The notes under the pieces were generated by a model that ran no database searches, was not told the origin of the DNA, and saw only the letters and a list, made by a program, of their open reading frames with translations. From Anomaloglossus baeobatrachus (taxonomy: Eukaryota > Chordata > Amphibia > Anura > Aromobatidae), in contig NC_134354.1 in assembly GCF_048569485.1 (NCBI RefSeq), forward strand, positions 81,034,164-81,098,163: a stretch of DNA of 64,000 nt, written 5' to 3'. A program made the position numbers and the translations under genes. This document shows, piece after piece, positions 10,028 to 22,931 of the stretch; the stretch's first letter is position 1; the number at the start of each line of letters is the position of its first letter.

Positions 10028-10698
10028 TAACTGGTTTCAGGAGAACTTGCAGCAGAATGTCTGTCGCCTCCAGCTCCTCCCTCTGCCTCTCCATAGAATT
10101 TTTCAAGCACCAACTGCCATCTCCTATCTCAGTAATGGAAAGTGTTCACTGCATTCAGATACTACCTGTTAATTGAGAGTGAAAGATTAAATTCAGGAGG
10201 AGAAGTAAGCAGATTTCTCTTATAAAAAATATTACAGTTGTTGCTTATTTTCATGGGTACTACTGATATTTTTTTATTTTATATATTTTAACTCCTCTGG
10301 TTTCTGAAATATGGGCCTCTGATTTAGTTTGCTTATTTAAAGGTGTTATGGGTCATATTGTTTGGGTCCGGTAAACCCACAGATCTGTGGCTTCTCAGTA
10401 CCCAGCAGTGGCCAGATGTAGACATGAACGGAGTTGCAGTACAACGCTCCACTCATGGTGTAGCGGCCATTGCCGGTTTTTGCAGATCAGCTCCTGAAGA
10501 GCAGCGGATCAATGGGGTGATGGGATGTGTCATCAGTATCTTATGACCAGAACACCCATTTAATGCAAGTATTTGAGTCTGTACTGTAGATTGATACAAG
10601 TGCACACACCCTGATTCACTCACTAGGTTCACAGTAAACTGGTCCCTAAAACACAGGACAGGTTGTATATTACCGGGAATTTTCTGAGCTTTCCTTTA
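10028..10698. other. ARL13B intron 1 sequence, no feature
   Basis: AT-rich intron between two MITEs. No conserved exon, RNA gene or clear repeat boundary was recognised. Confidence 0.4.
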
Positions 10699-11092
10699 TG
10701 GCTCATGTCCACTTGCGATTTTCATGTGCAAATTCGATCCAATAAAACATCGGATTGCACTCGCACCAGTGTTAATCTATGGGGCAGTGTCCTCTTGCTT
10801 ATTTTTCTACGACACAAATCGGGCTCTTGGTGCAATCGCAGCATGTTGCGTGTTGCACCGAGTGTCAGCTCACTCACCCCCAACATCGCACTTCACTTGC
10901 ATGTTATGCGACTGCAGTGTGGTGCACGCAGAGACAGGCAGCGGAGGAGATGAGGAGAAAGTGTTCCCTCCCTCTTCTCCGTAGCTGTGATGCGATCGCA
11001 AGATTACATCAGTCACATGACCCTCGGCTGACACCACAGCAGAGGGTCATTAGCATATCGCTTCCGATGCGAGAGCAAGTGGATATGAGCCC
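10699..11092. mobile_element. MITE with TIR GGCTCATGTCCACTTGCG
   Basis: Inverted ends 'ggctcatgtccacttgcg' (left) and 'gcaagtggatatgagcc' (right). The interior includes 'tgcgatcgca' palindromes. The target duplication is not clear, so the superfamily is left open. The overlapping reading frames have no domain. Confidence 0.55.
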
Positions 11093-11465
11093 GTATGCGG
11101 ATCCTCTAGCCACAGTCATCCCTTGTCATACGGAGTGATCATCAATCGTTCAGACCATATGTAGTCAGTTCAGTTTCTGGATGTGACCGGCCGGCTAAAT
11201 GGGAGCTGTCCCTACACAATGGCTTCTGTTCTGACTTCTGCAGGGCGGCTCCCCAGAAGTGATCAGACGCAATCTGACTTTGATAGATTTAAGGGGTATT
11301 CCTCCTATCTCTGCTATTGCTGGTGTATCGCCATTCGTGCTCAATAGATGCCCTGCACTGCCGACCACCACTACATGACTGGAGGAAGGCAGCCACCTCC
11401 CTGGATGGGACAGAGCCAAGTCTGGTGACTGCAGATAAGTATAACTGTGTGCTATTACAGCTTAA
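11093..11465. other. ARL13B intron 1, no gene
   Basis: Unremarkable intron sequence between a MITE and the large palindrome that follows. Nothing else could be supported. Confidence 0.4.
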
Positions 11466-12852
11466 AGGGGTTGGTTTTCTACTAATAATGGGGACCTCCT
11501 CTTATTTGTCATAACTCTTCCTGAATCTTTTCCAATAGACTTCTTTACCTACCCTGATCCTATAAGCTGACCTCTCTGTGGCTCCTACTGTATATTGATA
11601 TGTTGTTGTCTGAAGACTGGAATCAGACCAACTGAGCAGGGCATGTTACTGGAGGGGGCGAGGCTGCCTCTCTGTGAGCGACAGCAGTCTGGGCACGCAC
11701 GCCCGGATCACAGGTCACGATGCTCTCAGCCTGCTTTATAGTGAGGTGCTTATATCTGATAACCCCCTACAAAATGCTGATCATTAGATAGGACATCACA
11801 TCACACAATCTGTACATCACATCGCTTGTCACATGAAAGCACTGCAATGTAAGGCAAGCTGAGAGGAGAGCGCAGTGTGATCTGGGCATGAGTGCCCACC
11901 CTGCTATCAATCAAAACGACTGCTGGAACATCATTGCAAACGTGAACAGGGTGCTAGTTGAAAAATACACAATCTGTATGAAGTGAAAGTTGCACACCAA
12001 ATTCAGAGAAATATGAATAAGCATATCTGCTCTATAGTACATAAAGAAATGAAAAACACAATTAGCCATACGAAAAATTTGAAAAATGTAACATTGCATA
12101 ACTGCTGAAGATTATTTAAAAAAAAAAACAACAAAACCCAGATATTTAGCTAATGTATTGATCAGTTCATTACTGCCCGATAACCACTTCACGGTAATCT
12201 CTTATTTATCTGGTCCCTAACCAAATGTTACCTCTATATGTGGTTGAAACCTGCTTGTGTATGGGAAGCCAGGGACCTGGCTATATAGGAAATTGAATAA
12301 ACATGGCTAAAGGGTGGGACTGGGTTTCCAAACAGACAATAAATTGCATAACAATCAAAAAGACTGCCCAGATAAATAGGGACCCGATAAATACGAGATT
12401 ACCGTGAAGTGGTTATCGGGCAGTAATGAATTGATTGATACATTCGCTAAATATCTCTTTTTTTAAAATAATCCTCAGCAGTCATGCAATGTCACATTTT
12501 TCAATTTTTTTATTTTTCATATGGCTAATTGTGTTTTTCATTTCTTTATGTATTATAGAGCAGTTATGCGTTTTCATATTTCTTTGAATTTGGTGTGCAG
12601 CTTTCACTTTATATACACCCTGCCATCAGTCACAGAGAGACAGCCCTGTCCCCACCAGTGACCTGCTCTGCTGAGGTGGTCCTGTTCCAGTCTCTAGACT
12701 GGAAGGATCAAAGCAAAAATATCAACATAGGAATATTCGTGCCACAGAGAGATACGCTTGGAGGAGCAGAGTAGGTAGCAGACATATATTAGGGAAGTGT
12801 TAGGAAAAGTTAGGACAAATTAAAGAGGGTCACCTTAGTAGTGGAAACCCCT
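11466..12852. mobile_element. T2/Kolobok-like foldback element, 1.39 kb
   Basis: TTAA borders lie at 11462-11465 and 12853-12856. The ends are AGGGGTT and its complement, giving the TTAAAGG start known from Xenopus T2-type (Kolobok) elements. The two halves are inverted copies of each other for most of their length; for example 'cccgataaccacttcacgg' at about 12177 is matched near 12400. The left arm carries about 250 bp of extra sequence (about 11690-11940). No transposase is present. Confidence 0.75.
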
Positions 12853-14077
12853 TTAAATAATTGAGCTTGTGTTGCTAATGAACCAGACCTTTAGCGGTTC
12901 AGATTGTACAGTCTCTACTTGAGGCCATGCAATGCTCCCTGGGAAATCATATTCAAATAAGCTCCTCTGCCATGAAAATAAGCTGGCTCCGGCTTTCTAC
13001 ATATGAAAGGTACTTACCCCATATGCCCCAACATCTATAGAGCATTGCCTTGTCTGAGCCTCCCTGCACCAGGGGGAAGAGCTCAAAGAATATTTTTTTT
13101 GTTTAACACCCATCTTATCAGCACCTGCTTTCCAAGAATATTCAGGTGTGCTAGGTGGTACCACTGTGCACCTAGCACACCTGAATATTGCGCTGTGCGT
13201 TTATACATCCCCGCCACTGCAGGCTGTGTTTAGTCTCCCTTGATGAACTCTCTGTTCAGATTTGAGGGGGAAACGCGTTGGGAGGGCCCTTATCTATTTA
13301 GGGTAGTTGCCATACGTGTGTGCTGCCCTCCTCAGGGCGGAAGCAACTGCATGGGGCACAACAGGGGTTAGGACCTCACATTTTATCTGGATCCTGCCTC
13401 TGAGCAACCCTCTAATCCGCCTGTAACCTCATCCGAATTGGTGGCGTTTGGTCTGCCCATGGTGAAGATCCATCCTTTTATTGTATATAATTTGTGTTTT
13501 TGGAGATCATGTACCCCACTTTGGCCTTGCCCTCACTGACATGTGACTGGTTGTAGAGCACCGGCCTCTGTATTTCCAGTCTCCTGATAATCTCACTCTC
13601 GGGTAATCTGTATGATCCGGTGAATTAAGGTGTCAGCACATTGCTAGAGCCCCGGATAGTGAAAGGTGATGGTGGAAAATCAGCCACGTTGTAATTGCAT
13701 TTGCGAGGATAAGGTTGGTTTCGCTCCTATGTCATAAGAGTGGATTGTATTTGGTAAAGGTGGAAGAGCCTCCTAAGTCAGTAATTTCTGGCCATTCATG
13801 AGGGTGCAGCTATACTGGGGCTGGGGTCCGTCACACCCACTCCCTGGTGCAACACAAGGCTTGGGTATTAGAAAAGACACCATAGGTGAGTGACGTATTA
13901 TAGATTAGCCACATTTAACAGGTAGACATGACCGCTCCTTTGCGAATAAGTAATGAGATTATAATATATTTTTTTTTATATATATAATATATAATTTATT
14001 TATTTATTTTTTTTGTAAATATAGTGTGAAAGGTATTTGTGTGTTTCAGTTCTCCATCTTGTGTTCCTTTTTTACAG
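12853..14077. other. rest of ARL13B intron 1
   Basis: No exon is seen before the acceptor at 14077. The stretch near 13255-13300 ('gaggggg' then 'aaacgcgttggg') looks like an interspersed repeat piece. A strong hairpin lies at 13137-13189 and an AT-rich tract at 13965-14020 precedes exon 2. Confidence 0.4.
13137..13189. repeat. perfect 21-bp stem hairpin
   Basis: The left arm 13137-13157 (AATATTCAGGTGTGCTAGGTG) is exactly complementary to 13169-13189, with an 11-nt loop. In RNA it would form a strong stem-loop. It may be a micro-MITE or the inner end of a larger worn repeat. No microRNA identity is claimed. Confidence 0.7.
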
Positions 14078-14148
14078 AAAAGTGACTCTGGTTATGGTGG
14101 GTTTGGATAATGCTGGCAAAACTGCAACTGTAAAAGGCATCCAAGGCG
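14078..14148 (+). CDS. ARL13B: ARL13B coding exon 2 (P-loop)
   Basis: The acceptor 'cctttttttacag' ends at 14077 and the donor GTAAGT begins at 14149. The 71-nt exon completes Arg21, encodes [20 protein letters not shown] then IQG, and leaves one base for Glu45. GLDNAGKT (residues 29-36) is the P-loop that binds the GTP phosphates. Codon use is normal and there are no stops. Confidence 0.95.
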
Positions 14149-15209
14149 GTAAGTCGTGGGATGTGCCCAGCCCATAATATACACTTCTTTTATGTTACCC
14201 TTCTACTCTTGTGAACTTCTTTTGCATGTTTTAGCTGTGTAAAATATCATGGCTTCAGTAACGCAAGGTTTGGCAGCGCTGCAAATGTAGGCGACACAAG
14301 CTACCGAGTTCAGTGATTGACTGCAGCTCAGTCGATGCTAAGTCACCACTGCTGGCGATCCTCAATAGTAATGTTGGAGAGACAGTGATGTAGACAATGA
14401 GGCTAAGTAAAGATCGGCTTGTTGTTTTATACATCGGTGAGAATAGTTTTCAGAAGACAACTCCTTTTAAAGCATCATTTATCCCATAGGATGAGGTATA
14501 AATTCGGAGTCATTCAGGGTCCTATGCTGAGATCTTTACCGATCCTCATAGGAAACATGAAACCCAAGGAACAGCTGAAGTCAGATAAGTGGAGATGCTG
14601 TGTCTGGGAGTGACACTTGCTGCTCTCAATCTGCCCATTGTGGCTTGATTGTTTTCTCTGAGGACCAGGTATGTTGCCCAAGCCTCTCTGGAGACCTGTG
14701 CATGCACCTCTGATACTTATTTCATGCACATGCACCTCGGAGAGTACACCATGCGTAACTGCACATACCGGGACTGGGCATGCACTGGAGTTCAGCAAGG
14801 CCGGGTATGTATGACGTGCCTAATCCTCAGGGATGTCACCTAAGCAATATTGCGCAGATTAAGGACACAGTTTTGACTTCTGGACACAGTAGAATTTATC
14901 GAGCCCCCAACATTACTTTTCTGTTACAAAAAAAATTGTAAATTCTAGAAGTTGCCATATTTATACTATATTTTACAACTTATCACTTTTTTTTTTCCTT
15001 CTCATGGCACTTTTCTAAAATGCAAGCAAAGCTCGGTGGAATCCGTGGGGCCATGGAGATTCCCAGAAATGAACAATAATTTACTCCCCAAAGTGGCATA
15101 CATGATAGTGCAGGAGATTGCTGAGTAGATATCCTCTCCTGGCACATGCATAGAGGCGCGCTAGATTCATGGATGTGGACTTGTACCTCACTTCCATTGT
15201 TTTAAATCA
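14149..15209. other. ARL13B intron 2, 5' part
   Basis: No gene or clear element was recognised in about 1 kb after exon 2. The short reading frames lack domains. Confidence 0.4.
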
Positions 15210-15785
15210 GTCAGGTCTATCGTTGCGACACAACAACGGATCCATCGTTTTTAAAGGTCAACTGATGCAACGGATGTGTTATTTCACAGGAATCTTGTGA
15301 AAAAACTGATCTGTCGCGTCCCTTACATCTGCTGTGTGTCTTATTTTATGGCTCCATCGTGATCCGTTTGTGTTTGGGACAGCCCAATGGGTGTGCCAAA
15401 TATGCTGGGCATGCTCAGTAGAGCGTGACAGAATCCAGCACTGGATTCCGTTGTGTGACGGATTACGGTGGAATCCAGCACCATAGACATCCATTATACC
15501 TCTTTATGGATTGCGAATGAATCCTGTGGAGTATGTTTGTTTTTTTTTGTGTTTGCCGCTCCAAAAAAAACATTACATTATGCTTTCATACCGCCCGACG
15601 GTCAGTCATTCCACGACTGGTACGTCATGCGGCAGATGCAACTCAGGGCCATCAGTCGCAATCCTTCGTTAATATAAGTCTATGTGGGAAAAAATGGATT
15701 CCTGCAAAATATTTTGCAGGATACTGTAGTTCCTCAAGGCGACGGATTGTGACTGATGCAAAACAACGGACGTGTGAATGTAGCC
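15210..15785. mobile_element. MITE related to the copy at 25158, left end worn
   Basis: The right 100 bp ('tgcaaaatattttgcagg', 'cctcaaggcgacggattg', 'ctgatgcaaaacaacgga', then 'gtgaatgtagcc' and TTA) closely match the right end of the element at 25158-25813. The left end is not clean, so the start is approximate. Confidence 0.55.
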
Positions 15786-15815
15786 TTAGTAAATGAGGTG
15801 CATCTCACGCCAGTG

Positions 15816-15817
<2 letters not shown>

Positions 15818-15850
<33 letters not shown>
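15818..15850. repeat. poly-T tract
   Basis: An uninterrupted run of about 33 T on the + strand, just past the right end of a MITE. Shorter T tracts occur at 16511-16539, 23069-23098 and 41673-41692. Confidence 0.8.
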
Positions 15851-15853
<3 letters not shown>

Positions 15854-16323
15854 TCTGCAGTCTTCTGAATCCCTACAGCTTGTGCATGACATGCTGTCGG
15901 GCTTTTCCAGTATTGCTGGCAGTCAAGTGACTGCAGATATGCAATTTACTTCCAGCACATTCTAACTAAGACTTTCTCTGCTGCACTCATTTCACTTTTG
16001 CACGCTGTAAGGCAATGTGCTCAAGGGAGATCGTACCCGTGGACTTTTCTGCAGGTATTTCCGCAGGTTCACGCAGCAGCTCCCCGGAATCCGCAGCTAT
16101 CCATTGCTGCGGTGTATCTGCGGAGTTGTTGCGGTAAACCTGCGGAAACAGTGTGGAATTCCTGCAGGGCTGTGGAGTCGGTAAGCCAAACCTTCGACTC
16201 CGACTCCTCAATTTCTCTTGCACCGACTCCGGCTCCGACTTCTACATATATTGCTTATAGTTAGGTGAAAAATGTATTGTAGTACATGAACATGTGTATG
16301 TGAACATCAGACATTTTAATAAT

Positions 16324-19300
16324 TTCTTTATCGTTCCTATGGGAGACCCAGACCATGGGGTGTATAGCTACTGCCTCCGGAGGACACACAAAGTTACTAC
16401 ACTCAAAACGTGTAGCTCCTCCCTCCCAGTATATACACCCCCTGCTAGCCAGTCCTAGCCGTTTTTTTGCTTTGTGTCAGGAGGATCACAACACACACAT
16501 GCATCTTCTTCTTTTTTTTTTTTTTTTTTTTTTTTTTTTCTTCATTTTCATTTTTTCTACAGATTTGGAACAAAAGCGGGTCCACTGGACCCCCGGCATG
16601 TCCCTTCACACCCCCCTGGCGGCGGTGCTGTTAAGGTTGATTCAGGGCAAGAGCCCTTCATGCCGCGCTCCTTCACCATCCCATGCTGGGGCTCTGGCTT
16701 GAAGTGGGAGCCAACACGGTTCTCACTGCTTTGCAGGAGACCGGCCTCCATCCGCAGCCCTTTGACAGGACCCTGCTGGACGGAGCACTGGACCCCCACC
16801 CTACCAGGGACTGGACCCTGCGTCTCAAAGCTAAGTATAGAGACGTTATTCAGAGGGTCCTTCTGCAATGTGGGGCACTTTATTAGGGGGACAGTGTTTG
16901 ACTTTGATAATGCTGCTTGTACTGTGTTTCCGGCCGGTTCCACTGTTTTTTTCTGTGTACCGCGCCGATGATGCCTGATTTTCGGCCGCATGTTTAACTC
17001 TAGGCCCCGGCTTCGGCCGCGGCCTAGTTTCGTCTCGTTCCCCTGCATGTCAGTCATGCAGGGGGACGCTGCAGCACCGCCCGCCGGCCGCTCTGCACAG
17101 GGGAGGACACTCCTTGTTGAGGAGATGATTCCCTCCCCTGTACATTTCTTAGCCCTCCGATTCCCGCTCCTGGGTTAACCCCCGCCCTCCCCCCTCACTC
17201 TGGCGCCATTTTCTCAGCGTTCTTAGTACGCTGATCGGCGCTGGCTGCTCTGCAGTGCAGAGGGAGTGAATACCTGGCTGGGGGTCCAGGCTTGGAACCT
17301 GGGGGGGCACTCACAGCGGCCTGACAAGTCACAACCTCTGGTTGTGCACTTTTATATACTATCAGGGCATCGTGAAGGAGTTAATTCTTTATTATAGAAC
17401 CTCCTCCTCAGCAGCATGTCTCACTAGGAGCAGAGCTCCAAGGCTGTACACTACATGTTCTGCATGTAAGCTCATATTGCCTGAACCGGCACAGACCCAT
17501 ACTGTCATGGTTCTTAGGTGGTGGTGCCTCAGCCTGGAGTCTCCCCAGGCTGAACCCCTGTCTTGTGTTTTCTACACATTCTAGACCGAGCCCCCCACCT
17601 CTGCAGCAGGTCTCACAGAGCGAGGTTGCAGGCTGTTTTTTATTATCCACTGCTGGTAGTCTCGTACGGCTGTACCGAGCTCATAACCGCTGTGGCCCCT
17701 CAGCTTGGAGCCTCATGCATGGTCCCTCCAGCTGCTCCGGGTTCGGTGGCTGACCCCTGGGGGAATCTCTTTTTCCAGGGGTCGGCTGTCCCGGCATCCC
17801 CTGAGCATGCAACCCCCTTCTCAGGGCGTTTTCTGCTTGCTCAGCAAAGCTCACAGACCCCGTCCTCCTGACAGGGAGACGCAGGGTCCCCTGTCCTCCC
17901 CGTCCCGCAGCTCCGATACGAGCTGACCCACTGGACGAGGAGGATGTCTCTATCAGGGGCTCGGACGCTGCTTTACGTACTTTGATCCATCCGTAGATGA
18001 CGGGGATGCGAATGATTAGATTGCGTCCATTATATTGGACCTCCATCCGCCTGTATCAGGGGAGTATTCCCCGCTGGCAAAAAGGCATCAGTATACCTTT
18101 AACAAGACGAGGAGTGTGTTCCTTAACCACTCCAGTTTTCAACCCGCTGCGTCCAAGCCCGCAGCCTGTCCTGCAGATCCCACAGCGGGGTTCTGCTGCC
18201 TGTCTCCCCCTCCCATCAGAGGTGGTCAAGGAGTGTACTCATTCGCCAAGCGTGGCCACTCCGGTGTCCAGACTTTCAGCCCGGATAGTTGTATCAGTGG
18301 CTGACGGCACCTCTATAAGGATCCCACGGTACATTAGCTTTGTACTGGACCTCAATCCGCCGGAGTTACCTTATCTAGGTGAACACAACGTGTGTTCCTT
18401 AACCACGCCAGTTGTCAGGCCCCTGTAACCAGCCCAGGGTCCGCTCTGACAGTCGCTTCCCATGAAGCGTGATTCTGAGGACTGGGTTTCCCCCGTCCAC
18501 CAATGATGGTCAAGAGGTGGGCTCATTCACCTCAGGTGGCTCAGCCCGGACCGTTATGTCAGTGGCTGATGGCTCCTCAGAGGAGATGCATTCCCTCACA
18601 GGGACTCTATGCCCAAGACGGTTGCCTGAACTTCCAGACTTCAGTCTTTCCATCCTCTGCCTAGGTCTGCCATGCTGGACACCGCACAGCGGTGGTTTTG
18701 GCTACTTTCCTCGCTATCCGCAGGTGTGGCTTCGGCAATGGAAGGCAGATGCCTCTATAGAGGTTCCTTGCTGGGCTCCCCTTTGGTGGGACCAGTCTCT
18801 TCGGACCCAACTAGATGAAATTTAGGAAGCTCTCGGCGACGAGAGTTCTTCCTTGCCACAAACCTAAACCAGGGCAGGAATCAGTTGAGGTTTTGGTGGT
18901 TTCCGTTCCTCCTTCTGATCGTCCTCTTGCTCGGCCTTAGTTCATAGAACCAAATGGCTTGAAGCTGCGTCTTCAGAAGACCGCAGGAGATGCTACCTCG
19001 GAGTCAGCTTCCTCCGAGCTATCTGGCCACGCCAACCACCTCCTTGGTCGGTGGCAGGCTCTCTCCACTTGGCGACGTATGGTTCTACCACGTCTCCGTT
19101 CAGTGGGGGCGAGTTTATATCTCCCATGGCTACAGGATGGAATTCTGTCCACCCGCCAAACAGATTTTTCTGTCAACTCCTCCCGGCTCCAAGGCCGCCG
19201 CCTTCTCACAGGCCGTGGCATTTCTTGCAGGCCAACGGAGTAATTGTTCCGGTTCCCGACTGGGAACGGTTCTGAGATTTTTGCTTAAATCTATTTCTAG

Positions 19301-22102
19301 TCCCCGAAGAGGGCGGTGCCTTCCGACCTGGATCTTTAGCTTTTCAAGCATGGTCAGGTGTGGCGTTTTCACATGGAGTCTCGGTCTTGTTCCGTGTGTT
19401 TTTCACCGGATCAATCAAGAACCCAAGGAGATTCCCTAGCAGCCATCGGCATCAGGGATGCCTTTCGGCAAGGATCAATCGCAGTTTCACACCAGCGTTG
19501 ACTACGTTTTGCCATCGGAGTGGTCCAATTCGTGGCTCTTCCCTTTGGGTTAGCCACGGCCCCTCGAGTATTCTCTTTGGGGCTGCTGTGATTAGGGTCC
19601 TGCACCCCTAGGGGTTGGCAGTGATCGTTTGCCCTGGACGGTTTTCTTCTCGGGGTTTCATCCAGCGCAGACTCTTAGTAGAGTACTTCGCTTACTCTCG
19701 CCACTCTAATCTATTCGGGTGGCTTGTCATTCTGTCCAGGTCCACTCTGACTTCGCACCAGAGGTTTTCAGGGACGCAATTCGAGACTGTCGGCACTTGT
19801 GAAGCTGCTCTTAGTCGATCAGTAGTCCCTCCGGGTCGACGTCGTTCTATCAGACACCAAATAAGGTGCTGGTCAGACGGTGGCGTCAATGGAAGCGATT
19901 CCTTGCCCAGTTTCTCCTGCGTCCTCTGAGACTGGAGGGTTTCCGCTGTACACGCGACCTCCCTCCTTCTCGGAGTGGTGGCTTCGCCACTGACCAGGGG
20001 CTCCTTGCAGTGGTGGTTTCGGCCACTCTGTCTCAGGGATGCTCCTTCCTAGCCCCGTCCCGGGTGATCCTCACCAGGGTGCTGGTCTTTCCGCCTTGGG
20101 AGCAGTATATCTCCACCGTGGAGCGCAGGGCGCTTGGACTCTGTCCGATTCAGCCCTCTGGTTCAATGTGCTGGAAATCAGAGCTGTATTTCTAGCTCTC
20201 TAAGCCTTCACCATCTGTTGGCGGGTAGGCACATTCGAGTCCAGTCGGACAACGTGACAGCGTTTTCCTACATCAACTTCCAGGGCGGGACATTCAGCCG
20301 TCTGGCAATCTTGGCGGCTCATCATTCTTCAGTGGACAAGGGACTCCTAGTCCACCATATCCGCAGCCCACATCCTAGATGTGAAAACTGCGAGGCAGAC
20401 TATTTCAGCTGTCCAACCGTGGTCCATTGCGGTAGGCACACTGGTTCATGTTTGATCCCAGCTTCGTCTCTACCTCTTGCCCAGAGTCCTGCGCAAGATC
20501 AGTTAAGGGGGCCGTCGGGTCATTCTCATTCTCCAGACTGACCCAGGCAGGCTTGGTACCCTAACCTGCTCCTTCTGTCCGTTGGATTGCCATGGCATCT
20601 TCCGGACCGTTCAGACCTTTTCTCAAAAGGGTCCGTTTTTTCCGTCAGAATTCTGGATTCTCAGATTGACGGCGTAGATCTTGAGTCCTGGATCTTGGCG
20701 ACTTCTGGTATCCTTCCTGAAGTCATCTCCGCTATGACTCGAGCTTCAAAGTGTCCTTTGACCTTTTTAGCCTTGCCGACCCTCCTGTCTGTTTCACAGT
20801 CCGGTTTACAGCTAGGACTATCCCTCATAAGGGACAGGTCTCGGCTCTGTCAGTATGTGCCAGCGGCGTATCGTCCGGCTGGCTCCGGTGCGCTCCTTTC
20901 AGGGCGCATCTCACATTATTCCGCCTTTCCTGCGGCCTATGGAGCCCTGGGACCTTAATCCGGTCCTCCCGGTTCCCGGAAACCCCCCTTTGCGCCTCTT
21001 AGGGAGGTTTCTTTGTTTCATCTTTCACAGAAAGTAGTCTTCTAGTGGCTATAATTTCCCGCCAGAGAGTTCTAGCTGTACTCTCTCGGAGTCACCCCCT
21101 TCTTGGCCTTTTGCATCAAGACAAGGTGGTCTCCGTCCGACTCCGGACTTTTTTCCCTGAGGTGGTTACTGCTTCCACCTTATCCGGGGCAATTTTCCTG
21201 CCTTCCTTTTGTCCGGCTCCTGTTCATCGTTTGAGAAAGCGTTGCATATCCTGGATCTGGTGCGGGCGCTCCGGATCTATGTGTCTTGCACCGCCGTTAT
21301 TAGGCAGTGCACCTCTCTCTGGTGCTGACCGCTAGTCAGCGTAGCGGTCTCTCGGCATCTAAGCCGACCCTGGGTCGTTGGCTTAGGTCGGCCATTTCCG
21401 AGGACTCAAGTGCCTTCCCCGCCGGGGATCAGAGCACATTTGATCAGACCTGTCGGTGCCTTTTGGGCTTTCAGGCTCCAGGCTACGGCTCAGTAGGTCT
21501 GTCAGACTGCAGCTCGAATTAGTCTGCATACTTTTTTCGAAGCTCTATCCAAGCCATGCTTATGCTTTGGCAGACGCGGGCTTAGGCAGACGCATCTTTC
21601 AGGCGTCTGTCGCCCATTTGTGAAGTTAGGTTTTGCCTGCTTCTCAGTTGTCTGTTCATTCCCACCCATGGACTGCTTTGTAACGTCCCATGGTCTGGGT
21701 CTCCCATAGGAACGATAAAGAAAAAGAGAATTTTGTTTACTTACCGTAAATTCTTTTTCTTATAGTTCCGTCATGGGAGACCCAGCACCCTCCCTATTGC
21801 CTGTTGGCAGGTTTCTTGTTCCGGTGTCTTCACCGGCTGTTATTGTTGTAGACAGAGGTTCCGGTTCTTCCGGTTTTTACTCTGTCTCTTCTTGTGGGTG
21901 GATGTCCTCCTTCAGCTTTTGCACTAAACTGGCTAGGACTGGCTAGCAGGGGGTGTATATACTGGGAGGGAGGAGCTACACGTTTTGAGTGTAGTAACTT
22001 TGTGTGTCCTCCGGAGGCAGTAGCTATACACCCCATGGTCTGGGTCTCCCATGACGGAACTATAAGAAAAAGAATTTACGGTAAGTAAACAAAATTCTCT
22101 TT
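16324..22102 (+). mobile_element. DIRS-type retrotransposon fossil, copy A
   Basis: A YR retrotransposon of the DIRS order, about 5.8 kb, on the + strand. Parts seen: inverted terminal repeats (16324-16480 and 21940-22102), scattered worn remains of Gag-like, RT/RNase H and tyrosine recombinase regions in that order, and the internal complementary region at about 21688-21790, which repeats both outer ends in inverted form. It is broken with many breaks and is the oldest of the four DIRS copies here. Confidence 0.85.
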
Positions 22103-22255
22103 TTTTATGATCCAATAATCAAGATATTTGGATAGAACATAAAATATTTATTGGAATACAACTTTAGAACACAAAAAACTAATAAATTGTAAATATGTAA
22201 TACACTATGTAATATACAGTAGATTACAAATATATCGTGTGTGTGTGTGTGTGTG

Positions 22256-22309
<54 letters not shown>

Positions 22310-22460
22310 TATACACACACACGATATATTTGTAATCTACTGTATATTACATAGTGTATTACATATTTACAATTTATTAGTTTTTTGTGTTCTAAAGTTG
22401 TATTCCAATAAATATTTTATGTTCTATCCAAATATCTTGATTATTGTATCATAAAAATGA
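22103..22460. repeat. long inverted repeat with (TA)n loop
   Basis: Arms of roughly 150 bp are almost perfectly complementary around a (TA)n run at 22256-22302. They are the inner arms of the hAT-like foldback element. Matching outer arms are 16165-16323 and 22460-22668. Confidence 0.85.
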
Positions 22461-22931
22461 TTAAATGTCTGATGTTCACATTGTACTACAATAAATTTTT
22501 CACTTAAATATAAGCATTATACTAAATATTATTTAGTAAAATATTCAGCACATTCTGCATTGCACTACTGTCCCCAATTTATTATATATTTTAGGAGTCG
22601 GAGTCGGTGCATTTTATACCGACTCCGACTCCACCAAAATGAGCTCCGACTCCGACTCCACAGCCCTGAATTCCTGCGGTATCTCCATAGTGGAGGAGCG
22701 GGAATTCTGCATGAATAATTGACATGCAGTTACGTACGGCTGTGGGACATCCGGAGCATTTTCCACAGCCACAAATGCCGCAACATTGATACAGCACTCC
22801 CCAAATCCCATAGGATAACATGGGAAGTGTCTGTACTTGCGTAAACCTACAGATTTATCTGGAAAATCTAGAAAATCCACGGGTTTTCTGCGGCAAAATC
22901 CGCAGTTACTTTCTCCCGTAGCCACAGGGCC

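Larger units (their letters stand above)
16165..22668. mobile_element. hAT-like foldback element, host of a DIRS insertion
   Basis: The ends CAGGGCTGTGGAGTCGG and its exact complement are bordered by the 8-bp duplication AATTCCTG (16157-16164, 22669-22676). CAGGG ends and an 8-bp duplication are typical of hAT. Excluding the DIRS copy it is about 0.73 kb and folds back over most of its length around a (TA)n centre near 22256-22302. No transposase is seen, so it is non-autonomous. Confidence 0.8.
16011..22931. mobile_element. outer Harbinger-like MITE, split by nested insertions
   Basis: Its two halves are 16011-16164 and 22669-22931. The ends 'ggcaatgtgctcaagggag' (left) and the complement 'ctcccgtagccacagggcc' (right) are imperfect inverted repeats. 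TAA flanks both sides (16008-16010, 22932-22934). Without the insertions it would be about 0.4 kb. It is the oldest of three nested layers. Confidence 0.65.
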
